Source: Verrucomicrobiales bacterium
Lineage (GTDB): Bacteria; Verrucomicrobiota; Verrucomicrobiia; Verrucomicrobiales; DEV007
Direction: 5' to 3'
DNA length: 41,944 nt
Assembly: GCA_029213025.1 (NCBI GenBank)
Contig: JARGOZ010000047.1
Coordinates: forward strand, 1-41,944
The notes under the pieces were generated by a model that was not told where the DNA came from, did no database searches, and saw only the letters and a program-made list of their open reading frames with translations. Shown piece by piece: positions 15,445-25,354 of the stretch. Numbering within the stretch: position 1 is the stretch's first letter; the number at the start of each line of letters is the position of its first letter. The position numbers and the translations under genes were made by a program.

Positions 15445-18400
15445 CTATTTGTCGTTTGCGGTGATTCGAATGGACTTAAATCGAACCGGAGTGCGGACCG
15501 TGCGAAGCCCAATTCCACCGTGTGACCAGGTGGAGTCTTCATGAGTTAAAACCGTAGTTCCGTTTAGGACGATTGTGATTTGATTTCCTTTGGTTTCCAC
15601 TCCGAGGGTAAGAGGATTTGCAGAATCGAAAGTGACATCTGCCTTTTTGAAATGGTAATATTTTTGGCCGTCCATTTTACCCAGGTTGACACTTTTGTTT
15701 TTGAGGTTGATATCGGCGAAATAGCCTCTCTGAGCATCGAAACCAAGCCCGGCTCCCGTGGTGCGAAAAAGTATTCCGGCTGCGGATTTGATTTCCGGAT
15801 TCGGGAAACGCATAACGGTTTCAACTTTTATATTCTCCGGCAGTGTGTGGCGAAGAATGACTTTCTCGCCCGATCGAAAATCATTTACCGGGTCATAAGG
15901 CTCGATACCGAGAGTCAGTCCGCTTTCGTTCAGTTGGATTCGCTGGTGGTGTCCATAGTAGGCGAAGTTCTTGATCGAATCGGAAGTAGAGAAGCTATTT
16001 TTAAACGGCATAGCAAGTTTTGTTTCGAAAACTTCTCCGGAAGGCTTTGCGAGAGGGGTGTTGGGTTCTACAGGTCTGCCGAACCGGGGTTTGAGAGAGC
16101 GTTCGTCCAGTTTCATGGGCTGTATGTGAATCCCCCGCCGCCAGCCGTTTTTACGGTCGCGCTTGGCATGGAAGACATGCCACATTTCCGTTCCGTCGGG
16201 CGACGGGGCAAAGCAGGAATGTCCAACGCCGTAGGTATTGGCCGAAGCATTGAATACCGGTTGTTTGGATTTCACCCAGGAAAGCGGGTTCAGAGGATCT
16301 CTGCCAGTCAATTCCAGCATCCCCAGTTTATAAGTGGGCAGCCATGATGCCCCGCACGAATAAATCAGAAAATCTCTACCTGCATTTTTTATGATCTGTG
16401 GCGCTTCGTTGAGGCCCCGTCCTTTTCCGGCGTTCTCCGTATACTCCCACGGGAAGTCGTTGTTTTCGGCGAGTTTGACTCGTGGTCCGGAAAGTTCATA
16501 AGGGGATTTCATTGGTGCAATGTAAATATATTGGCGGTCGCTCCCCGGTTCGTCCCATCCGCTCCATATTGCATAGAGTTTTCCGTTGTGCGGGTATGGG
16601 GTCATATCGATAGCCCATCCATCGGTGGCGAGCGGGCCGTGTATTTTGTATTCTCCCAATGGGTCTTTTGTGGTTGATTCCAGAACGTAGGCTTTGTGGT
16701 TTTTGTTTTCACCGTCGGAAGCGGCAAAGTAAATATACCATTTGTCATTCAGATGGTGGAGTTCCGGAGCCCACACTTGTTGGGAAAACGGGCCGGTTTC
16801 CGGTGCCTGCCATACGATGTGTTTGGTCCCGAGGTCGCTGAGATTTTTTCCGCTATGGATGGCGATCGCGCGATTGCCTTCCGAAAAACACCAGAGATAG
16901 CGATTTGCGTCTTCGTTGCGGACGACCCACGGATCAGCACCTTCACCTATAGGGTTTACAAACTGTCCCGGGGGCAGCGGCTCTACTTTACTGTAGTCGG
17001 GATCGCCGGCGTCTTCGGGCATCGTAGCGTTCCATTCGAAGACTGCTTTGTACAGCTTATCCGCGAGGTCGGGCATGGCCGTGACCAGGTTGTGAGATTC
17101 GGAGATATCCGATTCCAAATTATAGAGTTGTGGATCACTGCCGTCGTAATTGACAAGATACTTCCACTTTCCGCTCCGCACTGCGAGGTCAGGGTTGTCC
17201 TCGTTCATGCCCCGGGAAAAGCCCGGCCTGTCCGGTGGGCGACGGAAAAACAGCGGAGCTTTCCGGCTCTCTTTTGAATTCCCCAGCAGGGTTGCTGCTA
17301 CATTTTCCCCGTCGAGAACAGCGCCAGCCGGTAGAGGGACTTTTGCGATGTGGTAGAAGGAGCGGTTCAAATCAATAGCGGAAAAGATCGATTCTCTGTT
17401 GGTGGTTCCGGCGGTACCTTCGGCAAGTAGTCCCGGGCCCCAAACGATCAGCGGGGAACGTATCCCGCCTTCATACAGCCATGTTTTGGCACCACGGAAA
17501 GGATCAGAGAGGCCGGCTCCGGCTTCGTGGCCGTTATCCGAGCAGACAAGGATAAGTGTGTTTTGATATAGAGATTTGTCCTTTCTGATTCGATCAAAGA
17601 GCGGGGCGAGTTGTTCATCCATCGCATCAACGACAGCGTAGTGGAGTTCGCGTTTGCTGCCGTCGGTTTTTTCCCGCTTCTCTTTCGGCGGAAACCACGG
17701 CCCGTGAACATCGTCCGGCCAGAGATTGATAAAGAATGGTTTTTCCCGGGCAATAGAACGATCAATGAATTGGATCGCCCCATCAACGAAGGTTTTGGTA
17801 ACAAAGGAACGATCTGTCTTTATGATGGGACCGGTAGGCAAAGAGGCAGAACCGAGATCGTGTAGTTTCGGTTCTTTACCGTCGTGGGCGTTTTTGTACC
17901 CGAGGACCCGGGGTCCAAGCCCTTCGAAATTAGTCAGGCTGCGATCAAACCCATAGTCGCGAATCAGAGGGGCATTGCCAACATCGCGCTGTCCGCCCAT
18001 ATGCCATTTGCCAAAGTGTCCGGTGGCATATCCGTGGCGCTGCAACTGACGGGCCAGGACGGGAGCTGCCGGGTCGAGCCACTGGGCCATACCCCTTTCG
18101 TTATTTCGCTTTCGATTGTCCAGGTAGGAACTGATTTTCCAGCGAAAAGGATATTGCCCGGTAGTAAGCGCGACGCGGGAAGGCGAACAGATCGGGGAAT
18201 TGACGTAGAAATTTTTGAAGCGGATGCCCTCCGATGCCAGTTGGTCGAGGTGCAGGGTTTTTGCCCTTTTGCCACCGAAGCAGGAAAGGTCGATGTAGCC
18301 CATGTCATCGATAAATACGGTAATGATATTAGGACTTCCAGGTACCGGTTGTTTCTTTGGGATACCGTAGGTGGATTTTTTATCTTTAGTTTTTGCCAGC

Positions 18401-19683
18401 CAACCATTCAGGGCCGTTCGTAGTTCAGCCAATTTTTTCGCTGCAGCAGGATCGGTGGCGAGGTTGTTTTGCTCCCATTTGTCGTTGCCGGGTTGGAAAA
18501 GTTCTTCAGCGGGACGTTTGAGATATTTGAGTATTTTTGCTCTGGCTTTTTCGTCGACGAACGCTTTGTCCACCCATTTATCCCAGTAGCCGCCGTCGCT
18601 CCGTCCTTCGGTTGCGTGACTTTCGAACATCCAGTCGGTATGGAGGTTGTGTATATATTTCCATCCCGACGAATCGATGACAGCCCGGGACGGGTAGACA
18701 TTGTGATCACCATCGCCACTGTGTGAAGCGAAAATAAGGTCCCGGTGTTGATTGGTCTTCCCGGTGAGGACGGGAAGGAAAGATCGGCCATCGATAGCGG
18801 CTGGTTTCTCTCCGCCTGATACATCGACAAGTGTCGGCAGGATATCGATCCACGAAACCATGGCATCGGTTCTTTTGCTGGAGGCGATTTTGCCGGGCCA
18901 ACTGACAATGAGAGGCGTGCGGATGCCTTCGTCATAAAGATTCCATTTCGCAAAAGGCCATTGAGCGCCGTGATCACTGGTATGGAGAAAGAAGACATCG
19001 TCGCCGAGAACTTCCCGGGCGGTATCATAAACGTCGCCGAGTTCTGCATCCATTTTGTTGACAGCAGCGAGGTATTTGGCACGCCATTCACGAGTGGTTG
19101 GTGTATCGACATGATGCGGTGGGACAACTACCGAATCGGGAGTGATATCACCGGTGTCTTCCGGCCACGGCACATGGGGCCAGTTGGAACCAACAAACAA
19201 ACAAAGCGGAGCTTCGCTTTTGCGGTTTTTCAGCCAGTCAATCGCCTCGCTCACAGCGATATCTTCGTGATAGCCAAAGCGGCGGGCCAGATTAAATCCG
19301 TATTCCGGTGTCTGATTGTAGTGACCGACTTTGCCGAAGGATGCGACCTCGTACCCGAGTTCCTGCAGGTAGGCCGGTAGCTTTTTGATATCGTGATCCG
19401 GGCGGGCATGGTTCGGCTCTGCCCCGTTGTGCTGGGGGTAAAGACCGGTTAGAAGCGCAGCCCGGCTCGGCGCGCAGCTGGGGGAAGCAACATAGGCGCG
19501 ATCAAATGTCATCCCGGCTTCGGCAAGCCGCTTCATATTCGGTGTATCAATTTCGGTCGATCCATAAACCGAGCAATCCCGCCACGTATGATCGTCGGAA
19601 AGGAAGATCACCATGTCGGGACGATCCTCCGCAACTGTGCTTGAGACAGTAAGAAGAATGATAAAGAGTACTAGATATTTCAT
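15445..19683 (-). CDS. Secreted tandem double sulfatase with GH43 and C-terminal lectin-like domain
   Basis: This is a 1412-residue exported protein. After the signal peptide (MKYLVLFIILLTVSSTVA), sulfatase 1 covers about 20-440 (CAPSR, Cys70; SFGKVGH; TSDHGAQWPF). A second complete sulfatase covers about 450-890 (NIITVFIDDMGY, CSPSR with Cys499; FGKWHMGG; CSDNGHEAG). The two are different types, not a recent duplication. Residues about 905-1220 form a GH43-like propeller (GADPWVV with Asp917, QVWAPELHHL, DMTPYPHNGKLYAIW, LNEAPQI). The last 180 residues are a LamG/DUF1080-like sandwich (SAAGILFRTTGAG ... HGGIGLRT). Four modules in one chain is unusual. Its ATG overlaps the stop of the upstream sulfatase gene as ATGA. 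Sequential desulfation at two positions followed by sugar removal is a reasonable inference. Confidence 0.9.
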   Translation of the reverse strand: MKYLVLFIILLTVSSTVAEDRPDMVIFLSDDHTWRDCSVYGSTEIDTPNMKRLAEAGMTFDRAYVASPSCAPSRAALLTGLYPQHNGAEPNHARPDHDIKKLPAYLQELGYEVASFGKVGHYNQTPEYGFNLARRFGYHEDIAVSEAIDWLKNRKSEAPLCLFVGSNWPHVPWPEDTGDITPDSVVVPPHHVDTPTTREWRAKYLAAVNKMDAELGDVYDTAREVLGDDVFFLHTSDHGAQWPFAKWNLYDEGIRTPLIVSWPGKIASSKRTDAMVSWIDILPTLVDVSGGEKPAAIDGRSFLPVLTGKTNQHRDLIFASHSGDGDHNVYPSRAVIDSSGWKYIHNLHTDWMFESHATEGRSDGGYWDKWVDKAFVDEKARAKILKYLKRPAEELFQPGNDKWEQNNLATDPAAAKKLAELRTALNGWLAKTKDKKSTYGIPKKQPVPGSPNIITVFIDDMGYIDLSCFGGKRAKTLHLDQLASEGIRFKNFYVNSPICSPSRVALTTGQYPFRWKISSYLDNRKRNNERGMAQWLDPAAPVLARQLQRHGYATGHFGKWHMGGQRDVGNAPLIRDYGFDRSLTNFEGLGPRVLGYKNAHDGKEPKLHDLGSASLPTGPIIKTDRSFVTKTFVDGAIQFIDRSIAREKPFFINLWPDDVHGPWFPPKEKREKTDGSKRELHYAVVDAMDEQLAPLFDRIRKDKSLYQNTLILVCSDNGHEAGAGLSDPFRGAKTWLYEGGIRSPLIVWGPGLLAEGTAGTTNRESIFSAIDLNRSFYHIAKVPLPAGAVLDGENVAATLLGNSKESRKAPLFFRRPPDRPGFSRGMNEDNPDLAVRSGKWKYLVNYDGSDPQLYNLESDISESHNLVTAMPDLADKLYKAVFEWNATMPEDAGDPDYSKVEPLPPGQFVNPIGEGADPWVVRNEDANRYLWCFSEGNRAIAIHSGKNLSDLGTKHIVWQAPETGPFSQQVWAPELHHLNDKWYIYFAASDGENKNHKAYVLESTTKDPLGEYKIHGPLATDGWAIDMTPYPHNGKLYAIWSGWDEPGSDRQYIYIAPMKSPYELSGPRVKLAENNDFPWEYTENAGKGRGLNEAPQIIKNAGRDFLIYSCGASWLPTYKLGMLELTGRDPLNPLSWVKSKQPVFNASANTYGVGHSCFAPSPDGTEMWHVFHAKRDRKNGWRRGIHIQPMKLDERSLKPRFGRPVEPNTPLAKPSGEVFETKLAMPFKNSFSTSDSIKNFAYYGHHQRIQLNESGLTLGIEPYDPVNDFRSGEKVILRHTLPENIKVETVMRFPNPEIKSAAGILFRTTGAGLGFDAQRGYFADINLKNKSVNLGKMDGQKYYHFKKADVTFDSANPLTLGVETKGNQITIVLNGTTVLTHEDSTWSHGGIGLRTVRTPVRFKSIRITANDK

Positions 19684-21578
19684 AGTTTCAATTCACTTAC
19701 AGAATGAGAGGTAATCCGTCCGTTGAAGCCTTTTTTGGGATATTTCCCCACTTGATCACCGCGGTCCTCTCCGTGTACAAAAGGCCCGACAGGTTCCTGT
19801 TCGAGGAGACCCGGGGATTTTGCTTCGGCAGCGGGTTTGCCGTTTACATATAGTTTTACACTTTCTGCAGAAAGTGTAGCTGACAGTTCCACTCTCCCTT
19901 TGATGGGATCTTTGCCTTGAATCTGAACGAGTTCTTTGTTGTTACGAACCGCAAAGACCGGCTTACCTTTTACGACTGTTAACGCATAGCCAAAACGCAA
20001 GCCGCCATGGGATAAAATGACTCCGATCGGCTTTTTGCTGTCTATTGTGGCTTTGATTTCAAGTGGCCGCTTGGCGACTTTTACAACCGGGAGCGCGCCT
20101 TCCGCCGTGGCGATTTTTTGATTGATTAAATTTTGCAGTTTCTTCCGGATGTCAGAGTGATCTTCTCTGTCAGCGAGATTGGTTTTTCCCGGCGGATCGG
20201 CTTTTCGATCAATGAGCAATGCTTCGGGTTTCTTCTGTCGACTCCACGAAGCCATGTAGTAGTCTTTTCCGCTGATCGCATCCCCGTTTTCAAACCGGGT
20301 ATAGGCATAGTCCCTGTGGGTAAGAGACGGGTCTTTTAATAGCGGGACGAGGCTTTTCCCGTGAACGGTTTGATCATCCAGTTTGATCCCCGCTACTTCG
20401 CAAAGAGTGGGATAAATATCCACAAATTCGACAAAAGTCTCGGCTACAGAATTCTCTTTCACGCCCGGCCCGCGCATCCACATAGCGGTGCGGAGGGCTT
20501 CATGAAAAAGCTGATTTTTGGCCCACTCATTGTGTTCGCCCAGCAGCCATCCGTGGTCGCCGAGCACAACGACCACTGTATTTTTGTCGAGGCCCAGCGA
20601 CTCCATTTCGTCGAAAATTCGTCCGGTTAAATCATCGGCGTGAGTCACGCTGGCGTAGTATCCCTGGCGCATATAGCGGTGGTAGTCGTCAGAGTTATAG
20701 TCGAGACGACGGGAGAAATCGTGAGTCATCGGCAGGTAGGAAAATTGTTCTTTTACCTCGCGAAGGCTCGCCGGGTTCGGGGAAGGTCTTTTTCTCCATT
20801 CTGCGAGAGCGATATTTTCCAGGGGATACGGTTGGTAGGTTTTCTCCGGCGAATAAAACGGCATATGTGGTTTGGCAAAGCCGCAGGCGATAAAGAACGG
20901 TTTGTTGTCGTTGTGTAGTCTTTGCATATCCTGAATCGTCTTCGCGGCGATGAGGCCGTCGTTCGTTTTCATAGGATCGATTTTGCCTTTTTCGAACATG
21001 GGTACTTTTTTCTTCCGGAAACTCGCCCCGGCAAATCCGCGGGTTTCGGTGACGGTTTTCATAAAGGCAGCGGTTTCGTCATTATAGAAGGTGGTGCCTT
21101 TGGTTTCGGGTCGCCATGCGGGTTCCGACCAGGACCGCTCATCGGTATCATTCCGGTGATGGAAGACTTTTCCATTCGAGATGGTGTGGTATCCCGCTTC
21201 GCGGAATTTCTGGGGGAGAGTCGGGTGGTCCACTGCATCCTGCTCCGCCCAGGTTAGAAAATTTGGAAAACGCTCCACCGTCGGATAGAGCGACGTCATT
21301 AAACTGGCCCGGGAAGCCCCGCAGGTGGGTACCTGGCAGTAGGCATTTTCGAATCGCATCCCGGAAAGCGCCAGGCGGTCGAAGTTTGGTGTATGCATAT
21401 GAGGGTGCCCGTAGTCACGAGTCATCGGCTTGAGATCGTCGATGAACAGTAACAAAACGTTGGGCTTTTCTGCCGAGCTGACTAGAGAAGCAAAGAGGGC
21501 TGACAGCGCGACCGTACAGGGTACAATCAGTGACTGTACCCTGTACAATCCAGGGTTGGAGATCGATGGGTTGATCAT
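19680..21578 (-). CDS. Secreted sulfatase (CGASR type) with C-terminal lectin-like domain
   Basis: This is a 632-residue iduronate-2-sulfatase-like S1 sulfatase. It starts KPNVLLLFIDDLKP, then the formylglycine site CGASR (Cys86), the Ala variant of C-x-P/A-S-R that maturation enzymes also accept. NGKVFHH and VLGDHGWLLGEH supply further metal or substrate residues. Residues about 510-625 carry the same sandwich module as its neighbours (GVILSHGGLRFGYALTVV ... KGFNGRITSHSV). Signal-peptide residues 11-22 (LYRVQSLIVPCT) are encoded by a dispersed inverted repeat. The gene overlaps both neighbours by 4 bp (ATGA), so all three are translationally coupled. No glycosidase domain is attached. Confidence 0.9.
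   Translation of the reverse strand: MINPSISNPGLYRVQSLIVPCTVALSALFASLVSSAEKPNVLLLFIDDLKPMTRDYGHPHMHTPNFDRLALSGMRFENAYCQVPTCGASRASLMTSLYPTVERFPNFLTWAEQDAVDHPTLPQKFREAGYHTISNGKVFHHRNDTDERSWSEPAWRPETKGTTFYNDETAAFMKTVTETRGFAGASFRKKKVPMFEKGKIDPMKTNDGLIAAKTIQDMQRLHNDNKPFFIACGFAKPHMPFYSPEKTYQPYPLENIALAEWRKRPSPNPASLREVKEQFSYLPMTHDFSRRLDYNSDDYHRYMRQGYYASVTHADDLTGRIFDEMESLGLDKNTVVVVLGDHGWLLGEHNEWAKNQLFHEALRTAMWMRGPGVKENSVAETFVEFVDIYPTLCEVAGIKLDDQTVHGKSLVPLLKDPSLTHRDYAYTRFENGDAISGKDYYMASWSRQKKPEALLIDRKADPPGKTNLADREDHSDIRKKLQNLINQKIATAEGALPVVKVAKRPLEIKATIDSKKPIGVILSHGGLRFGYALTVVKGKPVFAVRNNKELVQIQGKDPIKGRVELSATLSAESVKLYVNGKPAAEAKSPGLLEQEPVGPFVHGEDRGDQVGKYPKKGFNGRITSHSVSELKL
21514..21546 (+). repeat. Paired dispersed repeat, locus B (inverted, in signal-peptide coding region)
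   Basis: GTACAGGGTACAATC (21514-21528), 3 bp, then GACTGTACCCTGTAC (21532-21546), the exact reverse complement of the consensus. Here the units are inverted instead of direct. They encode residues 11-22 of the sulfatase signal peptide on the minus strand. Confidence 0.85.
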
Positions 21579-24500
21579 TGGAAAAGAGGTGCTGCAATTT
21601 TTTTGAGTTCCGCGGTTGTGATTTTTTGGACCTTACGATCGTAGGTGATCAAGCCGTTGATCTCGCCTTCGACATCGGTTGTCTGGGTATAGATTCCGGC
21701 TGCTATACCTTGTTTTTTGAGCTCTGTGAGTTTGCTGATCGAAGTTCGGTAGCGATCCAGCCATTCCGCTTTGTCTTTGGGTAGTCCGCCATAGCCCCAG
21801 TTTTTCGCGGTTTTGCTCCAGAGATGTCCTTCCACCGGAAAGCCGTGACCGCCGAATTCGCCGATGATTTTGACATAGGTACCAAACCGACCGCCGGCGC
21901 CATCCTGCCAGGGGAATTCCGGGTCAGGATACTTGTGGGCATCGACTATATGACCGGCCGGAAAGAAATTACCTCCACTGGCGATATTGATTTGTCTCGT
22001 CGGGTCGTGATCGACGATCCATTTGCCTACTTCCATTGTTTGGTGCTGCCCCCAGCGCTCGTTGAAGGGGACCCACTGTACGATACAGGGATGGCCTTTG
22101 AGGGTTGCGATCATTTTCTCCAGTTCGAGCATATATTGCTGATGAGCTTTCTCCGGCCAGGTGAGGGTGGGGGGGGCGGGCTTCAGTCGGGTCCATTTGG
22201 GATCGTCGGTACGCTTCGCGCTGACTTGGTCCTGCCAAACCATCATGCCGATTTTATCACAATGGTAGTAGTAACGTCTCGGTTCCACTTTGATGTGTTT
22301 GCGGATCGTATTGAACCCGGCGTCCTTGAGAAACAGTATATCGGAAACCATGGCTTCATCGGAAGGCGGAGTCAGTAATCCGTCCGGCCACCATCCCTGA
22401 TCAAGCGTTCCCCAGTGAAAGATCGGTTCTCCGTTTAGCGTGAAGCGGAGGTGGCCGTCATTGTCCTTTTCGATAGCGGTTTCGCGGAAGGCGAAATAGG
22501 AATGAACGGTGTCGGTTCCATACTTGATCGTAAGGTCATACAAATTGGGGGACTCCGGGCTCCACAGAACCGGGGAAGGAATGCTTAGTTGCTGGAGAAA
22601 GGTATTTCCTTCATGTTCAAATACTTTTTTCCCATTGAACGAAACGGATATTTTGGTTGGAAACTCCTCCATAGGACCGCTGCAAGTCACATCGAGAAAC
22701 ACTTTACCGTCGTTCGTGGGCAGAGGGGCGATATCCACTATGTGATCGGTTGGGATTTCCTCCATCCAAACCGTTTGCCAGATTCCGGATACGGAAGTAT
22801 ACCAAATTCCACGGGGATCGAGGCGTTGTTTGCCGTGGAGTTGATAAGCACTGTCCGTAGCGTCGGTGACTTTCATTGTGATCCGGTTTTCGCCGGTATG
22901 GATTGCTTCCGTGACATCGAACGAGAAGGGCAGGTTTCCGCCAACATTCGTTCCGATTATTTTGCCGTTGACCCACAAAGTGGATTGGTAGTCGACCGCC
23001 TCGAAGCTGATCAGGTAGCGTTTGCTCTCTTTCTTTTCGATAGCAATGTCGCGTTGATACCAGAGAGCGTCATCGGGAGTAAATCGCTTCGCTACACCGG
23101 AAAGGGGCGCTTCCACGGCAAAGGGAACATTGATTTTTCCAGCCCATTTCCCTGGGGGGTCCGTCTCGTCTTTTAGCGTGATCGCATAGTCCCATTTTCC
23201 ATTGAGATTCGTCCAATTCTCACGTCTCAGAAGCGGTCTGGGGTATTCTTTCCAGGTATTTGCCGGGTCAATTTTTTCTCCCCACGGAGTTTGCATTGTC
23301 ACGGCTGGCAGGCCGGTTTTGATTTTGTGCGATATCAGTTTTCCATTGAAGCGGTTCGGTGCGGTATAGTTACCCACGGCGTGGACACCGTCACCACCGA
23401 TGAACAAACCGAGACCGGGTTGTTCGGCGAGAAAGCCGGTAATCTTTGCTGTAGCGACAGTTTTATCATTGGCGAACAACTGAATCTGTTTTTCGCTGAC
23501 TTCCGCCCGAATCTCTACCTCGCCTTTTACTGTATCGTTCGATTTGAGTGTAGTAAGTTGAGACCGGTTTCTCCACGCGAAAGCGGGTTTTCCCTTGTAA
23601 AAATAGAGCGAGTAACCAAAAGCGTTTCCGCCCTGGGCGATGACCACTCCATTTGGTTTCGGGTGCCGGACCGTGGCTGACAGAGACAGCGTGCGCCCCT
23701 CGATTTGAGGGGTGTTTTTTTCCGGTTTTAGCGCGCCGTGTTTGGCGCCCCGGCGAGGGCTGTTTGGTCCTCTGGGATAGACTTGAACTTTCTTTGCCCA
23801 TGTTTCCCATTGGTCGGCCAGCTGGTTGACCTTGTCCGGCATTTTCGCCGCGAGATTATTTGTCTCGGTCCGGTCGGTCTCCATATCATACAACTCCCAG
23901 AGGTCCTTTTGGGTTCCGGCGATTGCTGAAACGCCTTTGCCTACCAGCTTCCATTTATCGTCGCGAACGAAGGCATTGGTTTCGTGTTCGACAAATATCG
24001 GTTTGCCCCGATCGAGTTCCGATCCGGAAAAGGCGGACCGCAGGGAAATACCATCCAGCGCAGGGGCCTGTTCGGGATACGTTGCGTCGGCGACGTCAAG
24101 CAGAGTAGGTAAAATATCGATCAGCTGCGCAGGAGAAGTATACCAGTCCTTCCGGGCCGGGATTCTGTCCGGCCAATGGAGGAAAAACGGAGTCGCTGTT
24201 CCTCCTTCATGGGTGAAGTGTTTGTAGTAGCGAAATGGAGTGCTGCCGGCGTTTGCCCATGCTTCTCCATAGGAATTGTTGTCCTGTTGATTCCGCTTTT
24301 CTATATCAATAAATTCGCCGCGACCGAGCATGCCACCCTCCTGACAGGCACCGTTGTCGGAGAGAAACAGAATCAATGTATTGTCGTAGCTGCCGGATTC
24401 TTTCAGATAGGAGACGAGCCTGCCGATGTTTTGATCCACGCGATCCACCATCGCTGCGTAAACCGCCATTTTTAGATCCATTTCGTCCCGCTTCTTTTCA

Positions 24501-25354
24501 TCGAAAGATTCCCAGTCCGGGATTTCCGGAGTTCGGGGAGACAGTTTTGTTTCGTTGGGGAACAGTCCGAGGGCTTTCTGTCGCTCGAACCGGGTTTTGC
24601 GTAGGTGATCCCAGCCTTTTTTGTACCCTCCCCGGTATTTGGCGATATCATCCTCGAAAGCCTGGAGTGGCCAGTGCGGGGCCGTGTAGGCGAGGTAGAG
24701 AAAAGCGGGGCGATTGTCGCCTGACTTTTCCTCTTTCAAAAAGGTTATGGCGTAGTCTGTAAACGCATCTGTGGTATAAAAAGCTTCATCGGTAGTACTT
24801 TCGATTTTTTCGAGATCCACATTGCCCAACGTCATCCCCCGGGGATGCACCGGATCAAAAAAGCGGGTCGCGCCGGAGATGCACCCGTAAAATTTCTCGA
24901 AGCCCCGCTGCACCGGCCAGTCGGATTTGTCATTATATCCGAGATGCCACTTCCCGGCCATGAGGGTTGCGTATCCCGCAGGCTGTAGCGCTTCGGCGAT
25001 GGTCACGCACTGGTCATTTAGATTTCCCCGGTAAGCGGGAGGTTCGGTTTTGCCGCGCTCGTCGCCGGGTGGCTCGGTCATCCAGCCGATACCGGTTTGG
25101 TGCGGGTGAAGGCCGGTCATCAGAGTCGCCCGGGTAGGGCAGCAGCGACCGGAGTTGTAGAACTGGGAAAAGCGCACTCCGCCCGCGGCAAGCGAATCGA
25201 GATTTGGTGTTTCGATTTCCCCTCCCATGTAACCGAGGTCGGAGAAACCCATATCATCAACCATGATGAGGATGATATTGGGTCTCTCTGCAGCGATGCC
25301 GGGCAACGCAGTTGCCAGTAGTAGTACAAGAAGGTGTAGTAGTCGTTTTTTCAT
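21575..25354 (-). CDS. Secreted sulfatase with lectin-like domain and C-terminal GH2
   Basis: ATG 25354 (MKKRLLHLLVLLLATALPG) gives a normal signal peptide and an ATGA overlap with galactokinase. A start at 25375 would overlap 25 bp. The sulfatase part (about 24-545) has PNIILIMVDDMGFSDLGYMG, the formylglycine site CCPTR (Cys71), AGKWHLG and LSDNGACQEGG, the arylsulfatase A type. Residues about 565-690 hold the shared sandwich module (GVVIAQGGNAFGYSLYFY ... NRFNGKLISHKI). Residues about 700-1259 are GH2: sugar-binding domain (NLNGKWDYAI, LWYQRDI), immunoglobulin-like domain, and TIM barrel with acid/base Glu1099 (PFNERWG) and nucleophile Glu1166 (IGEFGG). GH2 is typical of beta-galactosidases and relatives, which fits the adjacent galactokinase. 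Confidence 0.92.
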   Translation of the reverse strand: MKKRLLHLLVLLLATALPGIAAERPNIILIMVDDMGFSDLGYMGGEIETPNLDSLAAGGVRFSQFYNSGRCCPTRATLMTGLHPHQTGIGWMTEPPGDERGKTEPPAYRGNLNDQCVTIAEALQPAGYATLMAGKWHLGYNDKSDWPVQRGFEKFYGCISGATRFFDPVHPRGMTLGNVDLEKIESTTDEAFYTTDAFTDYAITFLKEEKSGDNRPAFLYLAYTAPHWPLQAFEDDIAKYRGGYKKGWDHLRKTRFERQKALGLFPNETKLSPRTPEIPDWESFDEKKRDEMDLKMAVYAAMVDRVDQNIGRLVSYLKESGSYDNTLILFLSDNGACQEGGMLGRGEFIDIEKRNQQDNNSYGEAWANAGSTPFRYYKHFTHEGGTATPFFLHWPDRIPARKDWYTSPAQLIDILPTLLDVADATYPEQAPALDGISLRSAFSGSELDRGKPIFVEHETNAFVRDDKWKLVGKGVSAIAGTQKDLWELYDMETDRTETNNLAAKMPDKVNQLADQWETWAKKVQVYPRGPNSPRRGAKHGALKPEKNTPQIEGRTLSLSATVRHPKPNGVVIAQGGNAFGYSLYFYKGKPAFAWRNRSQLTTLKSNDTVKGEVEIRAEVSEKQIQLFANDKTVATAKITGFLAEQPGLGLFIGGDGVHAVGNYTAPNRFNGKLISHKIKTGLPAVTMQTPWGEKIDPANTWKEYPRPLLRRENWTNLNGKWDYAITLKDETDPPGKWAGKINVPFAVEAPLSGVAKRFTPDDALWYQRDIAIEKKESKRYLISFEAVDYQSTLWVNGKIIGTNVGGNLPFSFDVTEAIHTGENRITMKVTDATDSAYQLHGKQRLDPRGIWYTSVSGIWQTVWMEEIPTDHIVDIAPLPTNDGKVFLDVTCSGPMEEFPTKISVSFNGKKVFEHEGNTFLQQLSIPSPVLWSPESPNLYDLTIKYGTDTVHSYFAFRETAIEKDNDGHLRFTLNGEPIFHWGTLDQGWWPDGLLTPPSDEAMVSDILFLKDAGFNTIRKHIKVEPRRYYYHCDKIGMMVWQDQVSAKRTDDPKWTRLKPAPPTLTWPEKAHQQYMLELEKMIATLKGHPCIVQWVPFNERWGQHQTMEVGKWIVDHDPTRQINIASGGNFFPAGHIVDAHKYPDPEFPWQDGAGGRFGTYVKIIGEFGGHGFPVEGHLWSKTAKNWGYGGLPKDKAEWLDRYRTSISKLTELKKQGIAAGIYTQTTDVEGEINGLITYDRKVQKITTAELKKIAAPLFQ

